Part shown: one piece after another, positions 16,472 to 25,240 of the stretch
Layout of the letters: each line of letters opens with the position of its first letter
Numbering within the stretch: the first letter of the stretch is position 1
Made by a program: the position numbers and the translations under genes
DNA from: Glutamicibacter sp. MNS18
GTDB lineage: Bacteria > Actinomycetota > Actinomycetes > Actinomycetales > Micrococcaceae
DNA: 64,000 nucleotides
Reading direction: 5' to 3'
NCBI RefSeq assembly: GCF_026107515.2
Contig: NZ_JAPCHW010000010.1
Location: 44,747 to 108,746, forward strand
Notes under the pieces: generated by a model
The model's database searches: none
What the model was told of the DNA's origin: nothing
What the model saw: only the letters and a program-made list of their open reading frames with translations

Positions 16472-17044
16472 ATGCATATCGACAAACCGTCTGCTCAGTA
16501 TCCGACGAATCCGGAACGTTCCGAAGGAGCGCCAGGGCATATTGCGCGCACCCAACCGCTGATGGTGATCGCTGAGAACATGCAACGGAGTATTGCGGCA
16601 CTTGGGCCTGCCCTTGCAGAAATTGAACCCCCCGTATCGCCACAGCTCGCGCGCAATATGGCGGCCACCGAGAAAGCTTGGAGGGAGCTTGAGGCAGAAT
16701 TTGGCCTTCTAACCAGCCTCGAAGTCTCCGAGGCGGTGGGGTCAAAGTCCCCGAATCGGAGCTATGCCTGGGAGCAGCGATCCAAAGGGCGCCTAATCGC
16801 CGTTAAGCGCCCAGGAGGACTTCGATATCCAGGTTTCCAAATCGATCGGGAGGAACACACCGTCCGGCCCGTCATGGAAGACCTGATCGGCGTTGCCACA
16901 GCGTATGGACGGTCCGAAGCGAGTTTGGCACTCTGGATGACCACTCAAACTGGATACTTGGACGGTGAACGTCCAGTCGATCATCTGGCCCAGCCTGACA
17001 AAATCGTGGAAGTGGCTCAGCAAGCTTTTGGTGTCCAGTGGTGA
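16472..17044 (+). CDS. Xre/MbcA/ParS-family antitoxin
   Basis: The 190-residue protein matches Xre-type antitoxins that pair with RES toxins. Residues 60-110 contain a degenerate helix-turn-helix (LLTSLEVSEAVGSKSPNRSY). The C-terminal half is the toxin-binding domain, with GGLRYPGFQID, the central ALWMTTQTGYLDGERPVD motif and a tail KIVEVAQQAFG. AGGAG lies eight bases before the ATG. Its stop overlaps a GTG that opens the adjacent RES toxin pseudogene, the usual operon order. In intact systems the antitoxin represses its own promoter and neutralises an NAD-degrading toxin. Confidence 0.85.
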   Translation: MHIDKPSAQYPTNPERSEGAPGHIARTQPLMVIAENMQRSIAALGPALAEIEPPVSPQLARNMAATEKAWRELEAEFGLLTSLEVSEAVGSKSPNRSYAWEQRSKGRLIAVKRPGGLRYPGFQIDREEHTVRPVMEDLIGVATAYGRSEASLALWMTTQTGYLDGERPVDHLAQPDKIVEVAQQAFGVQW

Positions 17045-17590
17045 GGTTCGCCCCGGGAACACCCTTTGAACTGGCAGAATAAGTGCTCACCCGTGGGACG
17101 ACTCTTCACTTGATATTTGGCAACGCGCGAGCAAGAAGTTCAACAGAATTCAACCTCGGGCTTTGGGCAACACCACGATTCGCCTTGTCGGCGATCCGAC
17201 GGTCCCCGTCCTGTGGGCGGCTCAAACAGAGGATGCGGCCATTTGCGAATCGTTTTTGCATGAGGTCCCTCCGGGCCCGGGACAGTTCCTCTACGACAGT
17301 GTTGCCGACAAGGACTGTGCACCACTGGCCCCCACCCGGGACCTGTGGCTTGTGTCGTTGATGGGCGACGAGCTGCGCAAACTTGAGCACATGCTGCGGG
17401 ATTCGAGGGCCTGGTGTGGATGAGCAATCACCGCAATACCGATCATGCGTACGTATTGTTCGGGGACCGGGTTGCCCAGACAGCTCTTGAAGCAATCCCT
17501 GGCCAAGGTCGCATTTTCGCCGCAGGCCCGGATTACGACTGGCTCACCGACTATCTGTCGGGACTGAACATCAAGATACTCATGCCTTGA
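17041..17590 (+). pseudogene. RES-domain toxin, inactivated
   Basis: Pieces from several frames assemble into a RES (NAD phosphorylase-type) toxin. VRFAPGTPFELAE is followed by an in-frame TAA, then VLTRGTTLHLIFGNARA and FNLGLWATPRFAL in the same frame. A frameshift near 17185 leads into VGDPTVPVLWAAQTEDAA and FLHEVPPGPGQFLYDS. After a further shift and probable short deletion near 17385 it continues AHAAGFEGLVWMSNHR and AYVLFGDRV to a TGA at 17588. The motif order fits the family, but one stop and two frame breaks rule out a functional product. The upstream antitoxin gene is intact. Confidence 0.8.
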
Positions 17591-17622
17591 CCCACGCTCT
17601 CGACGTGTGGGCTTTTCCAGGT

Positions 17623-18621
17623 CTACTGCAGTGCGAACCCCTCGACCAGCTGCATGAACTCGCCCTCGGAGATGATTTCCACCCGCTGCCCGGATTCGCG
17701 CAGCCGCATCACGTGTTTGGCCTTGTTGGTCAGCCGGCCATTGGCCAGGTCCTCGGGAACGAATCCGTCACCGACCACCAGTGCGGTGGTGGCGCGGGTA
17801 ACCCGGGAGGCGGTTTGCGCGCCGCGGGCCGCGGCCCATTCCTTGGCCTGCGGACGTGGCACACTCAGGTTCCCGGTGAAGACCAGCACCTGCCCGAAGA
17901 GCGGGTGGCTGGGGTCGGCATCCTGGTTCGGTACGGGGTTCTCACCCTCCTGCGGCCAGAAGGTGAATGCATCGCGCGGTGGCAGGCCGTTGCCGCGGGC
18001 CAGCCAGCCCTGCGCATCACGCATGGCCCGGGAGACCTCATCCCCGGGTTGCCAGGCCCGGGTCAGGCCCAGGGGCACCGAGTAATGCTCGGCGGCGTTG
18101 CGCACTGACGGGGCCTGCCCGCGCTCGGCGATGTCGATCATCGCCCACGCGCAGGCCTCGGCATCGGCGAGCGCCTCATGGTGGTTCTCGATCGGGTGAC
18201 CGGCTTCCTCGGCCACAAACGGCAGCGAGTAGCTGGGCAGGTCGTAGGCCTTGCGTGAGAGCTTCACGGTGCACAGGTGCTGGATCTGCGGGACGGCCAG
18301 TTCACTGGCTTCGGCCGCGGCGCGAATCACCCCGGAGTCGAAGGCCGAGTTGTGGGCCACCAGCACGTCGGTGCCGACGAACTCCAGCAGGTCCCCGAGC
18401 TTCTCTCCTACCCGGGGTGCGCTGAGCACCATCTGCTCGGTGATGTGGTGGATGGAGACGTTGCGCGGGTCGAAATGGTCGAATCCCGACGGTGGCTTCA
18501 GCAGCCACTGCTCGGTTTCCACGATGCGTCCGTCGCGCACCTTGACCAGTCCGACCGAGCATGCCGAACCGATGAATCCGTTTGCCGTTTCGAAATCGAC
18601 GGCGGTAAAGTCCAAAGCCAC
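17623..18621 (-). CDS. DnaQ-like 3'-5' exonuclease with C-terminal BRCT domain
   Basis: The 332-residue protein has an N-terminal DEDDh exonuclease fold. D9 and E11 lie in VDFETANG, the second acidic motif is in VAHNSAFDSGVI, and the last is HHEALADAEACAWA. The C-terminal 90 residues form a BRCT domain (LFGQVLVFTGNLSVPR ... TTALVVGDGF). Such proteins resemble the epsilon proofreading subunit but act apart from the replisome, probably in repair. The GTG start lies six bases below TACAGT (18628-18633, minus strand), so the message is probably leaderless. Monocistronic. Confidence 0.88.
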   Translation of the reverse strand: MALDFTAVDFETANGFIGSACSVGLVKVRDGRIVETEQWLLKPPSGFDHFDPRNVSIHHITEQMVLSAPRVGEKLGDLLEFVGTDVLVAHNSAFDSGVIRAAAEASELAVPQIQHLCTVKLSRKAYDLPSYSLPFVAEEAGHPIENHHEALADAEACAWAMIDIAERGQAPSVRNAAEHYSVPLGLTRAWQPGDEVSRAMRDAQGWLARGNGLPPRDAFTFWPQEGENPVPNQDADPSHPLFGQVLVFTGNLSVPRPQAKEWAAARGAQTASRVTRATTALVVGDGFVPEDLANGRLTNKAKHVMRLRESGQRVEIISEGEFMQLVEGFALQ

Positions 18622-18868
18622 GCATTTACTGTACTCCGTTTCGGCTCACGGCGGCGGCAGCGCGGTACGTATGGCGCACCGTACCGGCTCCGCCCTTCCG
18701 TCCGCGATCCGCGGCACCCGCCCATCGATCCTGGCTCCCCAACCCGCGGATGACCTGCTTCTTTCCCGATAGCCACCTGCCGTGGCTACCCCTTGGCGGT
18801 GCAACGAAGTGTTTCGCGGCCGATCGGCGCATCTCACATCCGCGTGACGCAGGGGTCATGGTTAAAAG

Positions 18869-18904
18869 GCGAATCCCGGGCAACTACAGTTGCCCGGGAT
18901 TCGC
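18869..18904 (-). terminator. Terminator of the GntR-ABC operon
   Basis: GCGAATCCCGGGCAACT and AGTTGCCCGGGATTCGC pair over 17 bp with a tiny loop. Read on the minus strand, the hairpin follows the permease stop and is followed by CCTTTTAACC. The stretch 18622-18868 shows no gene. Confidence 0.75.
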
Positions 18905-18911
18905 GTAGCGC

Positions 18912-19610
18912 CTACGCGGTGGCCTTGCGCAGGGTGAGGTAGGACGCCCCGGCCATCAGGATGGCCACGGCCCCGCCCCAGAGGACCACTCCTCCTGCGC
19001 TCCAGGTGATCGCCCATGCCCAGAACTGTCCCCATTTCTCACCCAGGGTCAGGTAGAAGACGGTTCCGAGCAGTATCGCGGCCAGTGCCACGAAGAAGAC
19101 CAGCATCCCGCTGGTGCGCCAGCGCATGTAGATGGTGGCGATCCAGAAGCCGATCATGAACAGCAGCAGCATCAGCACGAAGTAGAACATGATCTGCACA
19201 AAACCGTTGTTGTCGGCCACCCATTCCAGGGCGAAGAACCGTCCACCCAGACCCCATCCGCCGGTGGCCTGTTCCACCAGGCCCATCAGGTAGTAGAAGG
19301 TGGAGAGCAGCAGCGCGCTGATCCCGAAGAGCAGCACGGTGCCCAGGTAGAAGGTCCGCCGTGAGACACTCATGGCCAGCGAGAAAGGGAAGGTCAGCGT
19401 CAGTGACTGGATGCCCAGGGCCAGGAAATACCACATGGGCGCCTGGGCACCGCCGCTGTACATCACGGCCTCGTCCCCGCCGGCGCGGCGCACCAGCCAG
19501 AAGATCGCCATGGTGAAGATGAAGGCCCCGCCCAGGATCAGCAGCGGGATCCCGATGAAGGTCCATTTGTTGATCAGCTGCATGCGTGCAACCTTGATAA
19601 TGCGGTTCAT
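18912..19610 (-). CDS. ABC transporter permease
   Basis: The 232-residue protein has six hydrophobic helices in the ABC-2-like arrangement and begins MNRIIKVARMQLINKWTFIG. It is the membrane partner of the upstream ATPase, whose stop it overlaps by four bases. The pair sits behind a YtrA-type GntR regulator, so it probably exports a cell-envelope-active compound or answers one. No substrate can be named. Confidence 0.82.
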   Translation of the reverse strand: MNRIIKVARMQLINKWTFIGIPLLILGGAFIFTMAIFWLVRRAGGDEAVMYSGGAQAPMWYFLALGIQSLTLTFPFSLAMSVSRRTFYLGTVLLFGISALLLSTFYYLMGLVEQATGGWGLGGRFFALEWVADNNGFVQIMFYFVLMLLLFMIGFWIATIYMRWRTSGMLVFFVALAAILLGTVFYLTLGEKWGQFWAWAITWSAGGVVLWGGAVAILMAGASYLTLRKATA

Positions 19611-20524
19611 TTCATTGCCTCGACATTCACGTCGCTGGTGTCGTTGTCCTCGGTGCCCATGGCGCTACGCACCACAAGCTGTTGCAGCGAGACCGGGGAA
19701 AGCTCCAACCCCAACTCCGCGGCACGCGCCCGTTCAGCCTGGCTCAGGCGGGTACGGATGCTGATGCTGGCCAGCGAGCCCAATGCGTCGCGATGCAGCA
19801 CCGGGTAGCTGCCGATGAATTCGGCGACCTTCTCGGCATTGCCGGTCACGGTCACCGCGGCCCCGCGAAGCGACTCTGCCTCCTCGTCGATGACGATCTT
19901 GCCGGCATCAATCACCACCACGTGCTCCAGCAGGTTGGCGACCTCGTCGATCAGGTGGCTGGAGAGCACGATGGTGCGCGGGTGCGTGGCGAAGTCCTCG
20001 ACCAGGCGGTCGTAGAAGATCTGCCGGGCCACCGCGTCCAGTCCCAGATAGGGCTCGTCGAAGAAGGTGATCTCCGCCCGGGAAGCCAGGCCGATGATCA
20101 CACCGACCGCTGAGAGTTGGCCGCGGGAGAGCTTCTTGATGCGGCGCTTGACCGGCAACCGGAAGGCCTCGATCAGTTCCCGCGCCAAGTCCTCGTCCCA
20201 ATTCTCGTAGAACAGGGCCGCGGCCTTGAAGGCCTGGTTGGCCCGGAAGTCATCCGGGTACTTCTGCGATTCGCGGATGAAGCACATCCGGGACAGGGTG
20301 GCGTCGTGCTCGTAGGGATTGTGCCCGAAGATCTTCACCGTCCCCTGGTTGGCGAAGCCCTGGCCGGTGAGGATGGACATCAGGGTGGTCTTTCCGGCAC
20401 CGTTGCGGCCCAGCAGCCCGTAGATCCGGTTCGGTTCAAGGGCCAGGTTCACCTGGTCCAGCGCGGTCAGTTCCTTGTAGTTCTTGCTCAGGTTGGTGGC
20501 CTGGATGGCCGGTGCGTTAGTCAT
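19607..20524 (-). CDS. ABC transporter ATP-binding protein
   Basis: The 305-residue protein has Walker A GRNGAGKTT near residue 43, signature LSRGQLSAVG, Walker B EITFFDEPYLGLD and H-loop SSHLIDEV. The signature has R-G where LSGGQ is usual. A C-terminal extension of about 90 residues follows the ATPase core. The ATG at 20524 overlaps the end of the GntR gene by eight bases; three residues more upstream are possible. It energises the downstream permease. Confidence 0.88.
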   Translation of the reverse strand: MTNAPAIQATNLSKNYKELTALDQVNLALEPNRIYGLLGRNGAGKTTLMSILTGQGFANQGTVKIFGHNPYEHDATLSRMCFIRESQKYPDDFRANQAFKAAALFYENWDEDLARELIEAFRLPVKRRIKKLSRGQLSAVGVIIGLASRAEITFFDEPYLGLDAVARQIFYDRLVEDFATHPRTIVLSSHLIDEVANLLEHVVVIDAGKIVIDEEAESLRGAAVTVTGNAEKVAEFIGSYPVLHRDALGSLASISIRTRLSQAERARAAELGLELSPVSLQQLVVRSAMGTEDNDTSDVNVEAMK

Positions 20525-20909
20525 TGATAACACTTCCTTGCCCGTTCACGTCCGTGTGGGCCGAGGTCTGGATCATGGTGATCAGTTCCTGGGTGCCGAT
20601 GCCGAGCTTGGAAGCCTCGGCGGTCAGCGGCCGGATGTACTGCTCGTGGAATTGGTGGCGGCGCGCTTCGAGGAGTTGATGGCGAGCGCCTTGTGCGACA
20701 AACATTCCGATCCCCCTTTTCTTGTAGAGCAGTCCGTTTTCAACAAGCCGGTTCACGCCCTTGGCGGCAGTGGCCGGATTGATCCGGTAGAACGCGGCAA
20801 ATTCATTGGTCGAGGGTACTTGCGATTCTTCGGCCAGTACCCCGGAGACGATATCGCTCTCGATCAGTTCTGCGATCTGCATGAAGATCGGCTTGGAATC
20901 ATCGATCAC
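20517..20909 (-). CDS. GntR-family regulator, YtrA type
   Basis: The 130-residue protein consists of a GntR winged helix (KPIFMQIAELIESDIVSG ... VPSTNEFAAFYRINPATAAKG, closing KRGIGMFV) and a short helical tail, without a large effector domain. That size and its place in front of an ABC operon are typical of the YtrA subfamily. I chose the GTG at 20909 because AAGGGGG lies six bases upstream; an ATG at 20930 is also open. A perfect palindrome about 60 bases upstream is the likely operator. Confidence 0.85.
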   Translation of the reverse strand: MIDDSKPIFMQIAELIESDIVSGVLAEESQVPSTNEFAAFYRINPATAAKGVNRLVENGLLYKKRGIGMFVAQGARHQLLEARRHQFHEQYIRPLTAEASKLGIGTQELITMIQTSAHTDVNGQGSVIND

Positions 20910-20965
20910 TGCGCGCCCCCTTCGTTTCACTCGTGCACAACCCGGAAAACCTTCCTAAGTTGCTT

Positions 20966-20989
20966 GGTTAGTTACTCATGTAACTAACC
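20966..20989. promoter_or_regulatory. GntR/YtrA operator candidate
   Basis: GGTTAGTTAC and GTAACTAACC form a perfect 10-bp dyad around TCAT, in front of the gntR-ABC operon. A half-site TAACTAAC follows at 20993-21000. Confidence 0.65.
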
Positions 20990-21002
20990 ATATAACTAAC
21001 TA

Positions 21003-21317
21003 TCCTCGACTGCAATATCCCAACGGGAAAAACCTGACCCACGATTGCCCCGCGCGCGTCTGCTCATTCGATACCGACCGGGTGAATAGCCCACTGGCCG
21101 GGGCAATCCCCCGGATTTCGAGCCGTCGCCCCGGGGCCGGCCACGGGGCGAAAACCACGGCCGGCAGCTGAACCCAGGCGCGGATCGAGCCACTGACATC
21201 ACCTTGCACCCCACGCAGCGCACCAGGTCTTTACCCCGACCTCACCTGATCATTTCGAACACCATCGGTACGGCTTCGGGACAACGAGCGTCCGGCGAGC
21301 ACGATCTTCCGGGGCGC
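21003..21317. other. Intergenic region without a recognised gene
   Basis: No coding sequence, RNA gene or clear terminator is seen in these 315 bases between the GntR operon promoter and the 3' end of the XRE-cupin gene. Confidence 0.6.
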
Positions 21318-21902
21318 TTAGTCCTGCTCCTGCTGCCACTCGCGCAAATGCATCCGGCGCCCATCGCGCCCCAACAGGCTCAGCACCTGGGCAGGGCCGG
21401 GGCCGGCCGAAGCGAAAAAGTGCGGCAGGCGCGCGTCGAATTCCACGGCCTCACCGGCCTGAAGCAGCAGCTGCCGGGTCCCCAACAGCAGTTGGACCCG
21501 CCCGTCGAGCACATAGAACCAGGCCGTGCCCTCGTGGGAGGCCAACTTCGGAGGTCGGCGGGACACCGGAAGTTCCATCTTCCAGGCTTGTACTCCCTCG
21601 GTGGTGCGCGTGAGCGGGATGAGCACACGTCCCTGGACGGTTCGCGGCTCCAGCCGGACACGCGGATCCTCCGGTTCGGTGATTCCCACCAGGTCATCGA
21701 GCGGAACCCGGTAGAGGTCGGCGAGGGCCAGCAGCAACTCCAGGGTCGGCTTCCGCCCACCGGTTTCCACCCGGGACAGGGTGGACACCGGGATCCCGGT
21801 AGCCGCGGACAGCGCATCCAGGGTCAGTTCGTTGGATTTGCGTAGCTGGCGAAGCCGTGGGCCAACATCGCGAAGCCGATGCCCACCGGTATCGGGGTTC
21901 AT
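21318..21902 (-). CDS. XRE-family regulator with C-terminal cupin domain
   Basis: The 194-residue protein begins MNPDTGGHRLRDVGPRL. Residues 8-65 form a helix-turn-helix (LRQLRKSNELTLDALSAATG then STLSRVE). Residues 110-190 are a small cupin beta-barrel (GTAWFYVLDGRVQLLLG, EAVEFDARLPHFF) that probably binds a ligand. The frame is open to 21989, but the ATG at 21902 is six bases below TATTCT (plus-strand 21909-21914) and leaves room for the divergent promoter. It probably controls the adjacent MFS exporter and itself through the paired palindromes between them. Confidence 0.87.
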   Translation of the reverse strand: MNPDTGGHRLRDVGPRLRQLRKSNELTLDALSAATGIPVSTLSRVETGGRKPTLELLLALADLYRVPLDDLVGITEPEDPRVRLEPRTVQGRVLIPLTRTTEGVQAWKMELPVSRRPPKLASHEGTAWFYVLDGRVQLLLGTRQLLLQAGEAVEFDARLPHFFASAGPGPAQVLSLLGRDGRRMHLREWQQEQD

Positions 21903-21922
21903 AAGCCGAGAATAGGAATGAT

Positions 21923-21961
21923 TTGCCAGATTGGCAAGTGAATTTGCCGCCTGATGGGCAA
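21923..21961. promoter_or_regulatory. Paired operator candidates for the XRE-cupin regulator
   Basis: TTGCCA-GAT-TGGCAA (21923-21937) is a perfect dyad, and TTGCC-N8-GGCAA (21944-21948/21957-21961) repeats the same half-sites with wider spacing. They lie in the 77-base gap between the divergent XRE and MFS genes. Confidence 0.6.
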
Positions 21962-21979
21962 TCTTCCTAGCGTGGGGCC

Positions 21980-23377
21980 ATGGATTCACACCGCCTCGCC
22001 CCGGACACCACCGGACCGCACCGCGCAGCGACTTCGCTGATCCGGCAACTGCTGCCCCTGCTGTTGGTCACCACCACAGGAGCGCTGGGCACCAGCCTGG
22101 TCAACGTGGCCTTGCCTCCCCTGGCCGAGGACTTCTCGGTCCCCCTGCCCGCGGCCCAATGGGTCACATTGGCATTCCTGCTGACCAGCACGATGCTGCT
22201 GGTACCCGTCGGCTGGCTGGGCGACCGGTACGGACGGGTGCCGGTCCTGCGGATAGGGCTGGGCATATTCGCCGTCTCCTCGCTCCTTGGGCTGTTCGCC
22301 CCATGGCTGGAACTGGTGGTTTTCTCCCGTGCCCTGCAGGGCACGGGAGTCGCGGCGATGTTGGCATTGCCCGTGGCGCTGGTCCGGCAACGGGTCAGCG
22401 GCCACCAGGTGGGCCGGGCCATGGGGCTGCTCGGCTCCGCGATGGCGACCGGAATGGCCTTGGGCCCGGCCCTGGGCGGCGCGCTGTCGTCAGCTGAGGG
22501 TGGATGGAAGAACACCTTCCTGGTGCTGGCTGGGTTGAGCCTGGCCGCCTTTGCCACCACGCACCGGCTCACCACCGACACGACAACCACCCGGCAAGGT
22601 GCGCTGGATGTGCGCGGGCTCCTGGGCCTGGGCATGGCCCTGGGTTGCTACTCCATCGCACTCACCCTGCGCCCCGGGGGCACCGCCGGCACCCTGGTCT
22701 TGCTGGCCATCAGCGGACTGGCGCTGTCCGTATTCGTGCGGATTGAGCTAAGGGCCACCCGGCCCCTGGTCGACCTACGTGCGCTGCGCGCGATCGGCGT
22801 GCTGCCGCAACTGGGTATGGCTTTTGCGGTCTCGGTGATCATGATGACCTTCATTGTCATTCCCCCGTTTTTCCTGACCCAGGCCCTGGGGCTCTCCCCC
22901 ACCCGGATGGGCCTGGTCATGGCCGTCGGACCGGTGGTCGCGATCCTCTGCGGGGTTCCAGCTGGATGGCTGGTGGACCGCATCGGCGCACCACGGGTGA
23001 CGGTCATGGGTCTTGGCCTGCTGGCGCTGGCATCACTGGTCTTCGTCCTTGCACCCGGTTCGTGGGGTGTGGCGGGGTTCCTGCTGGGCGCGGTACTGCT
23101 GACCCCGGGCAACCAGCTGTTCATGGCCGCAAACAACACAGTGGTAATGTCCCGGGCCGGTGAACGCAGGCAGGGTCAGCTCTCGGGAATGCTGAACCTG
23201 GCCCGCAATCTGGGATTCATCACCGGCACGGCATTGATGTCACTGGTCTTCGATCTCACCAGCACCATGTCGAACGCCGGGGCATCGACCGGGCTGCGCG
23301 CGGCCTTCGGACTCGGAGTGGTCTTTGCGCTCGCCGCCCTGGTTCCCGGCTGGCGGCAACGTCTGCCTGCCACCTGA
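21980..23377 (+). CDS. MFS transporter, drug:H+ antiporter-2 like
   Basis: The 465-residue protein has about fourteen hydrophobic segments and the family motifs LPPLAEDFSVP, WVTLAFLLTSTMLLVPVGWLGDRYGR and RALQGTGVAAML, which place it among 14-helix multidrug exporters. Its ATG is six bases below TAGCGT. The divergent XRE-cupin regulator and the operator pair suggest inducible export. A 26-bp perfect palindrome lies within the codons for the RALQGTG motif. Confidence 0.88.
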   Translation: MDSHRLAPDTTGPHRAATSLIRQLLPLLLVTTTGALGTSLVNVALPPLAEDFSVPLPAAQWVTLAFLLTSTMLLVPVGWLGDRYGRVPVLRIGLGIFAVSSLLGLFAPWLELVVFSRALQGTGVAAMLALPVALVRQRVSGHQVGRAMGLLGSAMATGMALGPALGGALSSAEGGWKNTFLVLAGLSLAAFATTHRLTTDTTTTRQGALDVRGLLGLGMALGCYSIALTLRPGGTAGTLVLLAISGLALSVFVRIELRATRPLVDLRALRAIGVLPQLGMAFAVSVIMMTFIVIPPFFLTQALGLSPTRMGLVMAVGPVVAILCGVPAGWLVDRIGAPRVTVMGLGLLALASLVFVLAPGSWGVAGFLLGAVLLTPGNQLFMAANNTVVMSRAGERRQGQLSGMLNLARNLGFITGTALMSLVFDLTSTMSNAGASTGLRAAFGLGVVFALAALVPGWRQRLPAT

Positions 23378-23640
23378 TGGGCCGTTCCAGGACACGAAGT
23401 GCCCGGTACCATCCGGACAAGCACGTGTCCCAATGTCGAACTCACAGCACCGATCCAGCCTCTGGCGACCGGGAGCTCAGCGCACACAAAGGTACGGACG
23501 AAAGGATGAAATCAGCCCAGAAAAGATCAGGAGCCCGCCCGCAACCCACATTGAGCACGAATCACGACTTGCCTCCACCAGGCCACATGTTCCCCTCCCG
23601 GGAGCGGGCCGCGAGCACAGAAGCAGGAGTTCAGCAGCAC

Positions 23641-23910
23641 ATGTACTCTCCGGAATTCCAGGGACCCTCGGATGCCGAGCATCGGGCGAACAACCGCACA
23701 CGCTTCACCACCATGCTGGCTTCGGTCTCCATGCTCACCCTTGGCCTGAGCCTGGGCACGGCCGGGGTATCCGGCACCGCCGCGGCCACCAGCGCCGTAG
23801 TCCAGCCCAGCACCCAGGTCTCGGCCGCACCGGCGGCCCCGGGCAGCGCCTCCACCCAGACACCGCGCTCGCAGGATGAGGATTCCGAAGCCGATGGATC
23901 CGATTCATAG
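23641..23910 (+). CDS. Small putative exported protein
   Basis: This 89-residue reading frame begins MYSPEFQGPSD, has an arginine-containing N-region, then a hydrophobic stretch (MLASVSMLTLGLSLGTAGVSG) ending near AAAT, and an Ala/Pro/Ser/Thr-rich, acidic tail. That fits an exported or surface-anchored peptide. AGGAG lies 11 bases before the ATG, which is rather far. The frame is also open upstream to 23377, but that part is not protein-like. No homologue is recognised. Confidence 0.4.
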   Translation: MYSPEFQGPSDAEHRANNRTRFTTMLASVSMLTLGLSLGTAGVSGTAAATSAVVQPSTQVSAAPAAPGSASTQTPRSQDEDSEADGSDS

Positions 23911-24631
23911 TCGGTATTCCACTCACACCAGGACCCGGACCATCCCGGTCCATCCGGGCTTCCCCCTGCCCCTCATTCAGCGGCGGGTACGCCTAACTCT
24001 CCCTAACGTCCAGTGGGGCTTATTCGTGACCATGTCCGGCACCGGGCTTCCCGGCGATTGCGCTCCATGACTGCACCGTAGCGTTCTACGACGGCTTCAA
24101 CACGATGCCCTGTCCCGGCGATCCCCGACACCCCGGACCCGCCTCCCCCGCGGATCCGGGGTGTCGGGCAGCAGACTTAGCACTTTCGCCTGGCCGCGAT
24201 TGGACGGTGTGGACCGGGCTCCCCTGCAATCCCTTGGATGCTGCGGAATCTCGACGAATCTGCCCACCGCCGCGGCGCAGATGGACGCCTCGGGTAATGC
24301 TTTTCAGCGTCCGCGCCTGATACGCATTCGGAACCAGCCGGAGACTGGTCTGCTGGCCCTCCTCCACCCCCCGTCGCTTCGGAAAACCAGGGCACGGAAC
24401 CGGGCCATGCCAACCACTTGGCAACTTCATACCAGCCTCATAGCCACCACGGATTTGGGCGAGATGTCGCGGATTTCAGACCCCAACCATCACGAGATCT
24501 CGTTGACCTGCATCACTTAAATCCATGGTCTCGACGACATCAAAGTTGCCTCAGGCCATGGCCAAAGCCCCGGCATAGGAAGGCGGGAAAACCTTAGGTC
24601 AATCCCCCAAAGACCCCAAAGGAGCCTTCAT
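23911..24631. other. Intergenic region with one strong hairpin
   Basis: No gene is seen. At 24124-24168 CCCGACACCCCGGA and TCCGGGGTGTCGGG form a perfect 14-bp stem, a possible factor-independent terminator without a U-run. The promoter of the DUF4956 operon should lie near the 3' end; AAAGGAG precedes its start. Confidence 0.55.
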
Positions 24632-25240
24632 ATGGAGCTGTTATTCGCCGCGGCATTGAACATCGCCGCCATCTGCATCTTGACCTTCGGACTGTACCTT
24701 CGACGGCACCATCGCCGGGATCTGGCCGTGTCCTATATCAGTATCAACATCGGCGTGTTCGCGGTTGCCGCGGCACTGTCCGGTACGGATGTCGGGATGG
24801 GACTGGGGCTCGGGCTCTTCGGGGTGCTCTCGATCATCCGCCTGCGCTCCAATGAACTGGAACAGCATGAGATCGCGTACTACTTCAGCGCCCTGGCCAT
24901 CGGCCTGATCTGCGGGCTGGCCCCGACCCCGGCCTGGATCGGTGCGGCACTGGTCGCCCTGCTGCTGGTGGCCATGTTCGCCGCAGACCATTCAAGGGTT
25001 CTGCCGCGCTACCGGCATCAGGAGGTCATCCTGGACCGGGCGATCAGTGACGAAACCGAATTGCATGACCAGCTCGCGCTGGTGCTGGGCGGAGCCCAGA
25101 TCAAGCAGGCCATCGTCCAGCAGCTGGACCTGGTCAACGACAAGATGATCGTCAAGGTCCGCTATGTGGCCCCGGCCACCAGGCGCGCCAGCACCCGTAC
25201 CGCGCAGAACCACGAAGTGATCATGGAGGACGCGCAATGA
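24632..25240 (+). CDS. DUF4956 domain membrane protein
   Basis: The 202-residue protein has four hydrophobic helices in the first 125 residues and a motif SIIRLRSNELEQHEIAYYF between them. A soluble C-terminal domain of about 75 residues follows. This is the DUF4956 architecture, of unknown function. AAAGGAG is placed eight bases before the ATG. Its stop overlaps the start of the VTC gene (ATGA), and the third gene overlaps in the same way, so the three are one operon. The association with a VTC polymerase-like domain suggests a role in polyphosphate or another anionic polymer at the membrane. Confidence 0.82.
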   Translation: MELLFAAALNIAAICILTFGLYLRRHHRRDLAVSYISINIGVFAVAAALSGTDVGMGLGLGLFGVLSIIRLRSNELEQHEIAYYFSALAIGLICGLAPTPAWIGAALVALLLVAMFAADHSRVLPRYRHQEVILDRAISDETELHDQLALVLGGAQIKQAIVQQLDLVNDKMIVKVRYVAPATRRASTRTAQNHEVIMEDAQ

